Source: Immersiella caudata (Eukaryota > Ascomycota > Sordariomycetes > Sordariales > Lasiosphaeriaceae). From it: 64,000 nucleotides of DNA. Made by a program: the position numbers and the translations under genes. Location: positions 5,890,001-5,954,000 of the forward strand of contig JAULSU010000004.1 in assembly GCA_030512335.1 (NCBI GenBank), given 5' to 3'. The notes under the pieces were generated by a model that saw only the letters and a program-made list of their open reading frames with translations, was not told where the DNA came from and searched no databases. Positions 44,638 to 54,628 of the stretch are shown here, one piece after another. Each line of letters starts with the position of its first letter. Positions within the stretch are counted from its first letter, which is position 1.

Positions 44638-45323
44638 TCAGCACCTCCAAGCTTCTCCCACCAATGTAGCAGCTATAAATGCCAACACTCGGAGCCATGC
44701 TGAAATTCGACGCTCGCGGCTACCAATGGAGCGCGTCGGCGCGGTAGCTACAGGAGCGACTCCGGTCGTCACAGTCGCAGTAACTGTTCTTTCTGGCCCG
44801 CCACCTCCACCAACCTGGCCACCTGATGTGACAACTGCCGTTCCTGTTGCTGGAGGGCTCTGTGCGCCGGTTGAGACCTGGATGGTTTGCGTGCTGATAT
44901 ATGTGTATCCCGGAATAGCGAAACCGTTGGCCGAACAATAGTCGTTGTAGACCTTCGTGGCCTGTTGGACATCATAAATGGCATCAGCCCCGCAAACCTC
45001 CTTGACCACGTTCTCGATGTGTTGGTGTGCCTTGGGGATGAGGTCTGGTCGACAGATGCACTAGATTTTCAGAGGCAACAGTAAGTCCATGTAAAGGGGG
45101 AAACGTTGCCGGGATCGTGTATGATTTGACTTACGGAAATCAAGTTGCAGCCCAAATTAGTCCTCAGGGCTCCCCGCAAGGCATCGTTGAACGGATGCCC
45201 CGCGCAACCGCGTAACTCACCGACCCCTGGTGCTTTGGCCCAGTTGATTGGCCCGTCGGCGCCATGAACCACCTCTCCAGTAAATAGGAGGAAGAGCGTG
45301 ACGGTAAATTGGAGTGCCTTCAT
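44638..45323 (-). CDS. CFEM-like secreted protein, probably GPI-anchored
   Basis: Exons 45323-45135 and 45060-44638 give 203 residues. Signal peptide ALQFTVTLFLLFTGEVVHG is followed by a Cys-rich domain (LRGCAGH, LGCNLISCICRPDLIP, VCGADAIYD, YNDYCSANGFAIPGY) resembling fungal CFEM-type domains, which bind heme or act at the surface. A Thr-rich stalk (RTVTATVTTGVAP) and a hydrophobic C-terminus (SAWLRVLAFIAATLVGEAW) follow, as in GPI-anchored proteins. It is divergent from and paralogous to the gene at 46010-47066, sharing the intron position and the IPGYTYISTQT motif. Confidence 0.78.
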
Positions 45324-46009
45324 GGTAGGCGCGAGCTTGTCTGGTAAAAGGAGGTACCTATTGTGCTCGTGATGCGCATGTGAGAGCGCTGAGAGTTCAA
45401 GTTGCGCAAGTCCACGTTTGAAAATGGTGCCGGCTGGGCCAGCTTTCAGTTTCTGCTTCGCGGAGCCTCAGCCCAGAGGCGGGGACATCCGATAACCACA
45501 GTTCCAAAGGGAGTTAGGGTGGTTATCGGTGACCGAAATATGGTGGCGGGGTGGCTGTAAACATTGGCTTTGTGCGCTTCCCTGTTCGGCGGTAAGTAAG
45601 GCTCTGTCCGTTGGGAGGGCAGAATTCATCTCCGTTACCTCTGGAGCGGAGAATTCCACAAGAAGGTGTATCCAAGGCCTAATGTCTCCCTCTCTGTGTC
45701 TTCAGCTATTGTGTGCAGTTACCCGTGTCCCCTGTCCTCGAAGTCGTCCTTGATGGTTCAAGGCCTTTGAAAGCATCACGTTCAAATAACGTGCTTCCCC
45801 AAAGCCTCATATTGATTTAGCAGCTATTCCGCATCGGGTCATCGGAGATGGGTTTCCAGCCGCAGTTCGGACATCTCTGTCCGGTGAAGCCCCCAAGCCA
45901 CGATGCTTGGCACTAGCGAGTTCGAACCCCTTCCAGTTTTTCCCTCTTCCGATCCGCACCAGGCCCTTGCTTCAATCTTTTCCCCTAACTTCTGCATACA
46001 CCGCCCAAG
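45324..46009. other. Divergent promoter of the two CFEM-like paralogs
   Basis: About 690 bases shared by the paralogs, which point away from each other. No specific site recognised. Confidence 0.45.
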
Positions 46010-47066
46010 ATGCGAACATTTAACATCTTTGCCGCGCTCTCCACGCTTGTCGCGTTTCCTGTCCAGGCCTCTGATGGAGGAGTCGACTGGGGCGAGGCTG
46101 GCGTCGGAGCGCTTCGCGGCTGCGCACATGCAATTTTCACTGGTTGTTGCCCGCACCCGACAGTTCATGGCTCACTAGGTTGCCGGACCAAATCGGTAGG
46201 CGTCATCTAGCAACTTCGTGCACGAGGAAGCATTGCCACTTCCGAAGCCTTGTCCTACCTGTCCCGAGACTGATATACTTCTTCCGCAGTGCCTTTGCCG
46301 GACAGACCTAATTCCCGACGCGCACAAGATAATCAAAGACAGCGTTTCAGAAAGGTGCGGGGGAAAGGAAGTTGACATCGATGCCGCCATCAAGCTTTAC
46401 AACGACTACTGCGCGTCAAACGGCTTTCCGATCCCAGGCTATACATATATCAGCACCCAGACTGTACGCGTTTCCACTGGGGCCGCTACCGGAACGTCCC
46501 AGGCAACCGCGACAGCTACAGCTACGCACGTTGAAAGTGGACGTAATGGAGGTAACGAAGGCAATGGAGGAACCCTCGAGGCTGGGCTGCCCACAACGAC
46601 CGGGGGTGTAGCGCCTACTGTTACAGTATACCGCTCTTCTGCCTCCTCCCACGGCGCCCCGTTCCCTACGTGGGCGGCCAGTCTTTTGTCCGTCCTGGCA
46701 TTCCTGCCAGGCATATCGAGACTTGCCCGGGCGGAGACAGTGGTGGTGACTTACACCGAGCCTCCACCGTCACCTGCATTCTCCTCCGTTATCACCACTC
46801 GTCAAACCATCCTGACGGAGCCGATTGTGAGTACCCTGAGAGTCACCCAAACCGAGAGCCCCGAAACGAGCAAGACTGAAGACTCACTCGGGACGAACAG
46901 CGGTGGGAGCAATAACCACGTGGGTGCCTCAGGCTCTGGAGGAGAGGACAAACTCTCTCCACCAGAGATTGCAGGGCTCGTGATTGGAATTGTAGGAGGA
47001 CTGATTACCATTGTGGAAGCTTTGTGGGTGTGCATAAGGAAAAGACGATCCGGACGTAATATATAA
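46010..47066 (+). CDS. CFEM-like membrane protein with C-terminal transmembrane segment
   Basis: Exons 46010-46195 and 46290-47066 give 320 residues. The signal peptide (FNIFAALSTLVAFPVQA) and Cys-rich domain (LRGCAHAIFTGCC, GCRTKSCLCRTDLIP, ERCGGKEVD, YNDYCASNGFPIPGY) parallel the gene at 44638-45323. A Thr/Gly-rich stalk is followed by a hydrophobic patch (WAASLLSVLAFLPGI) where the paralog has its GPI-like end. This protein then continues through a second stalk to a true transmembrane helix (AGLVIGIVGGLITIVEALWV) and a short basic tail (RKRRSGRN). It is likely a surface receptor or sensor. Confidence 0.78.
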
Positions 47067-47090
47067 ACTCTATTTCCGCCATCAGTCCCT

Positions 47091-48911
47091 TCAACCCCTT
47101 ATCTGGTCCCGCTTCTCCACCCTCACCCACATCCCAGACTGCACCAGCATCCCCGTAAAGTAATTATGAATCGGCCTTTCCGCGTCAACAATGGTAAACT
47201 CCCATCTTTTCAAAATCTGCCATCTCATTAGCCTCCTCTTCGCCCGGAACCACGGTATCACAGCATGCACTCACCTCAAAAACAACCTTCCCCATCTCCA
47301 CCATCGCAATCCCTCTCCCCAGACAGCTCCACCTCCCCACGCCAAACACCAACTCCCACATCTCATCCATCTTCTTCACCCTCTCCTTATCCTTCGTGTC
47401 GTCGCTATTGGCAAACCACCTCCCCAACCTGAAAACCTCCGCATCCGGCCCAAACACCTCCTTGTTTCTTAAACAAGCATACGAGCTCCAGCATACGTTC
47501 GTCCCCGCGGGGACATGCTTCCCGCAAATGACCGCATCGGATCTCGAAACGCGAGGCATGATTCCGTGAATGGGGGGCCAGATGCGTAGAGATTCCTTGA
47601 GGGTTGCTTGGAGGATGGGCAGGGAAGAGGCTTCGGAGGAGGTGATGACGGGGGAGGAAACAGCGCCGGAGGAGATGGCGACGGTGATTTCGTGGAGGAG
47701 GGAGGCGTAAAGAGAGGGGGAGGTGAGGATGTGGAGGAGGGCGGTGCGGATTGTGCAGGCGGTGGTGTCGGAGGAGGAGATTCTGGGGGGAAGATTAGTG
47801 TGTTAAGCGGGGAAGGGGGAGGGGCAGGAATAAGGGATGGGACTTACACTTGGAGTACGGCTTCTGCTTCGGCAGTGTCTTTGTCTAGGCCGTGCTTGAT
47901 GAAGGAGCCGAGCATGTCAGGGGCTTCGATCTTGTCAGGGCCAAAGCGTTTCGCGACGAAGGCCTTGGCAATTCTGCATCGCCGTTAGCAACTGTGTCAA
48001 ACTTCTTGAGAGAGAAGGGGGGCATCGAGTTACCCAATGACCTTCCCCAGCCCAACCGGATCGTTCGCCGAGGGCATCACCATCTTCCTCAGGAACCGCG
48101 ACTGCAACAACCCTATAATCCACGGCCGCATCGCAATAACCTGCATCACCGGCAATGACGCCTCCGCCTGCTCAATGTAATTCCACTTATCGTTATCCTG
48201 ATCCAGAAACCCCAGTCTCTCCCCAAACGCAATCCTCCCCGCGATATCCAGCGTCATGAACTGGATCTTCCTCGCCAGGTCCACCGGTCGGTACTCCGTG
48301 TCGGTCGAGATGTACTTCTCATCCATCAACTTTGCAAAGCGCAGGATCCCCTCGTCAACAGCCTCGTGCAATCCGGCTACTTCTCGTCCCGTGTACTGCC
48401 ACGTCTTGTCAGCTCTTATCCCCAAAATCCCACCCCCACCATGGAGGAAAAGGAAAGGAGAAATACTCACCCCCGGCAAAACCATCCCCCTCCTCTCCGC
48501 ATGGACCCCCCCATCCCCATCACACATGCTAATCAACGTATCATTCGGCGGATCCAATCGAAACCCCTTGTACCACCTCGCCCTGTCAAAAGTAGAGCGC
48601 ACGCCCCATACCTTCTTGACCTCAGCGGGGTCGCCGACCACGACAAAGTTCGGCGCGATGCGGAAGATGGGGCCGTATTTCTCGCAGAGGGTGTTTAGTT
48701 CGCGGAAGGTTTCGCCGCGCCAGGTTTTGTAGATGAGAAAGACGTCGGTAAAGGGGGCGAACCAGGGGCCGGGGATGTGGGAGAGGTGGAGGTAGGATTG
48801 GAGGGATTGGGCGAAGTAGTAGGTGAGGAGAGCGAGGAGGAGGGTTGTGATGGGGTAGGTTGCGATGGTGTTTGAGATGGATGCGGTGATGGATTCCACT
48901 GGGGCAGCCAT
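47091..48911 (-). CDS. Cytochrome P450, pisatin-demethylase-like
   Basis: Five exons (48911-48471, 48395-48034, 47973-47848, 47782-47275, 47216-47091) give 520 residues. The membrane anchor (ITTLLLALLTYYFAQSL) is followed by HIPGPWFAPFTD. Internal text IQFMTLDIAGRIAFGERLGF is typical of the CYP57/pisatin-demethylase-like clan. The I-helix reads SSSDTTACT, ExxR is ESLR, and the heme loop is FGVGRWSCLGRGIA with the axial cysteine. Relatives detoxify plant phenolics such as phytoalexins or act in secondary metabolism; the substrate is not known here. Its stop lies 24 bases from the stop of the CFEM-like gene, in tail-to-tail arrangement. Confidence 0.88.
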
Positions 48912-49491
48912 CTTGACTGATGAGAGTTGGTGAAGTAATCCGAAGTCGAAGTTGGTGTCGTGATTCCCCGCATCTTGTAGTTGAAGTCACGCAAGTGACC
49001 CAATTCAGAACTGCGCTGTGTGCTCGGGCTCTATTGGTTCCCAGGAACCTGCATGCGTCGCATGCAAAGCCACCCGCGGGAGAATGGGTGCTCCCGCGAT
49101 TGGTTGGCGAAGAAGCTTATCACAGCATGAAGGGGTGTCGATTCAACGCTTACAATATAGCAACGGAATTGCAGATGTTGATCCGCCACGACGTGGTTCG
49201 GGATGGCCTCAGCGTGTCTGTTCCATTACTACTATTTGATATTTGCTGCTTTCTGCAGCATTCTCTACTACGTTCTGGCCCTGCCTCCAGCCATATTCAC
49301 GTCTCAAAATCATCGAAAAAAAACCTTCTTCCACTTTGGGCGAAGCCGAGAACCGGATTACCGTGGCGGTCCTGGGTGGGTAAGGTATGCATCTAGGCGT
49401 TGCACAGCCTCCTTCGTATAAACATCCGGCCAACCGGGTTCAAATATGGCACAGACTCATCTCTCCCGTAACGACATGCCCCATTTCACAA
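48912..49491. other. Intergenic, nothing recognised
   Basis: About 0.58 kb: P450 promoter and 3' flank of the CE5 gene. Confidence 0.45.
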
Positions 49492-50446
49492 TTACAACCC
49501 AAGCGAGCCGAACGCAATGAACCCTAAAGTGAGCAAACCGGCCAACAAAGCGTTTGGTGCCCCCGCACTCCTCAACCCAGCGGCGGAACCAGGAGTTGAC
49601 GAACCAGGCGATGGTGTGGGCGTAGAAGTCGGTCTTGTGTCGGTCTTTTCGTCGTTCTTCTCGGCGAGCGAAGCGTTGTACTTCCCAACGATAAAGTCAA
49701 CCGTGACATCGGTGTAGTTGGCAAAGTAGGAGCCGTGGATCCTGGTGTTGTTGCCCCTGTCGCAGTAGACGTCGCCGACGTCGCACCAGCTGCGGATGCG
49801 GTCGCTGTAGGGGTCGCATGCGGTGATGTTGACGCGGGGGAAGAGCTGCCTGCGTTAGACGGGCTATCCATCAAGGAGGAAGAGGGACAGACTTACACCA
49901 GAGGTCTCGCTGGTTCCTTGATTCCAAGTGGCATTGGTCGTGTGGGACGGGTCACCATACGTGACGATGGCCACGACTGGAGATGTCAGCGGGAACTCGT
50001 GACAACAAAAGACAACTCCACTCACTCGAATCCGCAAACTCGTCCGGCAAGTCCGTGGACGTCTTGAAACCTGCCGAACTGCTCCCGCACACCGCATCCA
50101 TCACGCTGTGCGCGCCCTGCGAAAACCCCAACAGTGCCATCTTCCCGTCGGGACACTTCTCCCCATATTCCTTCACCATACGCACCACTTCGGCTGCTCC
50201 TTCTTGCAATGATGTCGCATACTGGTCAATGGTAGCCGGATAGTCAACGGCCGCGCTTGTCGTCCCCGGGATCGCGAGGGACACATTCCCCGCGATGACG
50301 CCGATTTTGCCTAGACCTGGCTCCTCATTGCTCCCGCGCGCCACGATGATGTGAAGTCCCGTTGCGCATGGTTCGGCGCGCTTGGTGAAGGGGATGTGGA
50401 ATGCGTTTGCGCCTGTCGCGAGGGCGAAGCAGATGGGCGCCTTCAT
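49492..50446 (-). CDS. CE5 cutinase/acetylxylan esterase-like protein, probably GPI-anchored
   Basis: Three exons (50446-50026, 49976-49897, 49845-49492) give 284 residues. Signal peptide MKAPICFALATGANAF; a KR site precedes AEPCATGLHIIVARGSN. The nucleophile elbow is ALLGFSQGAH. Asp and His lie in CDVGDVYCDRG..TRIHGSYF. After the catalytic domain come a Ser/Thr/Pro-rich linker and a hydrophobic C-terminus (LLAGLLTLGFIAFGSLGL), consistent with a GPI anchor, which is unusual among cutinases that act freely outside. It may act on cutin or acetylated polysaccharide at the hyphal surface. Confidence 0.85.
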
Positions 50447-52502
50447 TTTGGAAGGGTGTGAAGCTCAACCAGCAAGGAATGAAAGTCGAACAGATGCTTG
50501 AAAGAGGGAAAACCAGCAAAGTGCGACTGCGTGAAATAACTCCACAAACAACCAGCACAAGCAGTGGGGCACTCGTCAACCCTTGTGATGCGTTCCTTCC
50601 GTCCCTGCGCTCGCGCGCGCAACTCAAGACGGGATGTTGTTCGGTATTAATGCCGCCATCTGCACCTTCCCCGGATCTTACCCACCCAGCGGAGGAACCG
50701 AGGCAGTTTTAGTCTGGTGGAGCGGATACGTCGGCCGTGAGTGGTTGAACCGCCCATTCGATGACCTCACCTTTTCTCCGACTAGCGGATTTTGATGCGA
50801 AAGAAAGAAAACGAAATCCCAATCATTCGGCCTGTGATGTGGAGCCGGAATGGAGCCTCGCACGGTGACTGGACGGAAGGGACCTCGGTCGCGAACCACG
50901 CCGGTGGGAATGAACTTCGCCGTTACCGCCTCTGTCAGTGACCTACCGAATTCGGAAATAGCACGAGCTGGCTTCTAGAAGAAAACCATTAGCTTGGGTA
51001 AAGATTTCCGCTCGACTCCCTCCTGTTGACCTCGAAAAAAATTCGAGATGCTTTACATTGACGCTCTGGAAAGGCGATTGGGATGGCATATTCTTCTATC
51101 ATCACAAGCTTCTTCAGTTGACATCACATGCGGACTGTGCAGCGGCCATCGCGAGAGGGTAGCACCTTCGATCCACCCGAAGGGACAGGGAATAGGTTGC
51201 GGCCACACTAGTCCAAGATCATGGAGAAGCTCCGCCTGCGCGGGGTAGCATCCCAGCCCTGGATCCGTTCGATCAGCTAGTGCTACTTCAGGCAGTTGGA
51301 TCGGGAATGTGGATCCATGCATCGAAGAGAGACCTGTCGGGGAAGCGGGGAAACCAGTGGGCGAAAGAAACAGATGTTCCCTTGCGGCACTGATGACAAA
51401 GGGCTGCGGTGCAGGGATCCATATAAGGCCCCAATCCAAGGGCGGTACAGAGCAGCTAACACAGGTTTGATCTCGGGTCTGAGAAACTGCAGAAAGGCCT
51501 CGGAATTTATAAACGAAGGATTCACTCATTGGAGGACGATCCCTGTGGTAGCTGGCAGATTCTACCAATCCCATGGGACTAGAGTCACCGTTACATGGAG
51601 TCAGAGGTATTGCATGTGGGTGGAACAATGCTTGGCTGTATAGACTACCCAGTGCTCACTCCGGGTATGCTGCTGAAACTGAAGCAATGACCCAGGGCTT
51701 TCTATTCCTTCCCTCCCACACTCTGCTGCACCGTTGTCTCCACCTACATGTATCTTTCGTATGCTCATCGCCCCCAAAGTCTATCGTCCGCTTGCCAATT
51801 CTGCAGCGACCCCATGGACATCGGAACAGAGCATCATCCGGTGTATGAAGCAGAGGTGCGGCAGGGGCAGATCGTGGTGAGGTGCTGAGTGGTCTTCGAT
51901 TTTTTTCTACACTATGATAACGGCCCAATCAGATAATGGGGACCGTGGGGCTATACGGAAGTTACTAGCCCCCGAATATTCCTGCGTCATGTTTGATCCT
52001 TGAGTATCCAATCGTGGGTAGTGTGGTCGTAGTGAAGGAGACAAAGTTTCGGCGACTTGTTGGATTGGAAGATAGTGTAGCACCTTGTCGGTGCGTCAGT
52101 GGAATTGAAGAGTTTTGGTGGACCCAGAGGGGCCCAGGCAGGGTTAGGGTTGGACGTGAGATTGCACCTTGGCAGAATTCTTCGCAGCCAAGGTCGATAG
52201 AAAATAACCAAGCTTCTTCACCGATTTTCAATGGGCATTAAAGTTGGCCCAGTGTGTGTAGCAGACCAAAATCTCCGCACTATAAGTCCTGCTCAGCGTG
52301 GCGAGAGAGATGCACTGAGGCGGCCGCGCGCTTAAAAACATGGGGTAGTGGCCCAGTGTGGGGTAGGTCATACCGTCCGCTCAATCCTAGCATTCCTGAC
52401 ATTCCTGAATGCCCTTCAAAATAACCCCCCTTTCTCCCATGGCAAACTTGCCGTCATTGAGTCGCTCGCATCCGGGCTACCATCGCCCTTTGACTCAACA
52501 TG
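50447..52502. other. Intergenic, 2.05 kb, no gene supported
   Basis: The largest frame (minus strand, 51053-51628, 191 codons) has no family motif, start context or splice partner. Nothing else recognised. Confidence 0.45.
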
Positions 52503-52567
52503 GCCGAGACCACCTCCGATGCAATTCCTGGGTCTTCGTCTAAGAAGCCACCTGCGCTGACTTCGGT

Positions 52568-53314
52568 ATGGGACATGACCGTTGTGGAAGCGTTGGACCC
52601 GGATCTAAAGAATCGAAATACGTCACATTCTACCTCATCACTCCCGAAGACGAGCTATTTTTCGGACAGCTTTTCAAGAGCAAAAAGGAAATCGCGCTCG
52701 AAGAATATCAAAATGCCCTGCAGCACGTTCCCGACTCCGAAGTCTACCCCTTGATTCCTCCCAATGTGACTCTCACCACAGCACCCCCCGACCTTGACGA
52801 CGTGTCGGCCTACATTAAGCGGCCCGGCCTAATCTCATACGAGACCTTCAAGGGCACCGACTTCGTTCCCAAGTCGGTCCTCGAGGAAACGCTCATCATG
52901 GAGCAAATCTCCAAGACGCCCCACCCCCACATCATCCGCTACCACGGCTGTCGTGTACACCGCGGGCGCATCACCGGCATCGTCTTCGAGCAGCTTGACA
53001 AAACCCTGGCGCAGTACGTTTTCGAGCCGGAATTTGCCCATCTCGACAAGGCCAAGTTCACGGAAGCCCTCGAATCAGCCATTGCCTACCTCCACCAGTT
53101 GGGGTTGGCACATAACGATATCAACCCGCACAACATCATGGTCAGGGACGGGCTGCCGTTTCTAATCGACTTTGGATCCTGCGCGCCGTATGGCGGGCGG
53201 CTGCAGTCGCTGGGGTCGCCTGGGTGGTATGAGGAATTGTTTTATACCTCGGAGGCAAAGCATGATGTTTTTGCGCTCAACAAGATGCGGGAGTGGCTTG
53301 ACAAGCCGGAGTGA
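52568..53314 (+). CDS. Small fungal protein-kinase-like protein
   Basis: A 248-codon frame with a kinase C-lobe: LAHNDINPHNIMV matches the HxDxxPxN catalytic loop and LIDFGSCAP the metal-binding DFG. The N-lobe is less clear (VLEETLIMEQISKTPHPHII with the alphaC glutamate, then TGIVFEQLDKTLAQYV for strand 5 and hinge). The chain ends soon after the activation region, as in short fungal kinases of this group, often catalogued as hypothetical. Target unknown. The start is uncertain: a better-looking ATG at 52503 (MAETTSDAIPGSSSKK) is in another frame and would need a frameshift or splice near 52610. Confidence 0.65.
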   Translation: MGHDRCGSVGPGSKESKYVTFYLITPEDELFFGQLFKSKKEIALEEYQNALQHVPDSEVYPLIPPNVTLTTAPPDLDDVSAYIKRPGLISYETFKGTDFVPKSVLEETLIMEQISKTPHPHIIRYHGCRVHRGRITGIVFEQLDKTLAQYVFEPEFAHLDKAKFTEALESAIAYLHQLGLAHNDINPHNIMVRDGLPFLIDFGSCAPYGGRLQSLGSPGWYEELFYTSEAKHDVFALNKMREWLDKPE

Positions 53315-53726
53315 GGGTGAAGCAAGTGTATCGGGGCAAGCTGTGGTGAAGAACGGGACACAAGGTTGTTTTGGGTCATGGACAAGACCGCATGGATAAG
53401 CAGGATTCAAATCCTGATTTCTTGAAAGGGTATGAGACGAGTATGAGGGGTGGCGTTCAAGTCTATTGTAGAGGCTGCTATTTTCTGGGGCAATATTCCA
53501 ATGGCTCGCTCCACAATGATGCGTTCCATGACGCTCAATCCCGGTGAAGACAGGGAAGAAGGTAGGTAGTGCTGAATATGTGGACTTGGGATAAGTACGG
53601 CTTAGAGGTACCCAGAGGGCGAGCTGTAACTCAACATGGAGGATGTGCTGGCTGGCCTCGCAGGTATTATACATTCATCCCGGGCAAGAAGCATCGATAA
53701 TGAGGTGAGTCTACGTTGATGCAGTT
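53315..53726. other. Spacer, nothing recognised
   Basis: 3' flank of the kinase-like gene. Confidence 0.4.
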
Positions 53727-54545
53727 CTAGCATTTATTTTGCCTAGGAAACTTGAGATTAATAACGCGGCAATGACAAAATGATACAAGAATAATAACCC
53801 CCCACTTGTACCCCCGGTCCTCAGCACCCAGACCCTTTGTCACCCGGGTCAGCCCCGGCACGCACGCTGGAACAATCACCGTTTGGCGGCCTCCAGAACC
53901 GCTGCGTGTGATCATCGGCACGGACAAACCGCGGGGAATAGCCGTTCTCTCCGCCCCTGTTTCAACACCTCCCGATAGGACGGCGGGGATCGGCCGTAAC
54001 ATGTTCAGATACTGCTCTCCTTGGAGCAAGCCCATCCTAACTTCGTCGAGCCATTGACCAGTGAGAAGCATTTCCAGCCAGAGATCATCTGAAGCCTCAA
54101 CCGGTCCAAAACTTTCGGTCACAGTTCCCATGACCGCGCCACGAAGGGTTAGCTCCAAGCCGCACTGAGAAATTTTGGCACCAGGCGCAGGAAGGTCATG
54201 AGACTAACGTCTAGACGAGTTTTCGTTGAGGCCGGCGTCGTCTGGAGCGCCGTAGGTTCTCCCTTGGTAGCCACGACCGCTCGGTGACTGTGCCCCAGGA
54301 AGAAACACAGGAAGGAACATCTGCGAGTGCCGTAGACCCGGCATCAAGAATCAGAACAATGAAGGAGAACTCCCACTCCAGCAGCGCCAGGGTAAGCCGG
54401 TGGTAAGCCTCACCGACGGACTTTGAGTAGTCGGGTTGCGATGGCGTGAAACCCATGTTCAGCATGACGCCACGCAGAGCGAAGGCCCTGTCGTGTGCCA
54501 CACTTGCTTGGCGTTCACGCAGAGCTTCCAGAACACCGAGTAAAT
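53727..54545 (-). pseudogene. HET-domain gene relic, C-terminal part
   Basis: Minus-strand text VLEALRERQASVAHDRAFAL continues as RGVMLNMGFTPSQPDYSKSV and GEAYHRLTLALLEWE. That is the post-HET block (DR-FALRG..PDYSKSV..Y) of long HET proteins, followed by SCVSSWGTVTERSWLPREN. After stops and a frame change, a further piece (LTLRGAVMGTVTESFGPVEA) matches the usual C-terminal beta segment. No N-terminal HET motifs are present, so this is a remnant. It sits directly downstream of an intact HET gene on the same strand. Confidence 0.5.
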
Positions 54546-54628
54546 GGGTCGCAAAGGGTCAAATGTCGAACCGAAGTATCCTCGTTGTTCAGTAGTCCGA
54601 CAGTGAAACACAGAGCCAGAGCCTCTCC

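Noticed and set aside
51053..51628. 191-codon minus-strand open frame
   Set aside because: No family motif, signal or membrane feature and no splice partner; likely chance in GC-rich DNA.
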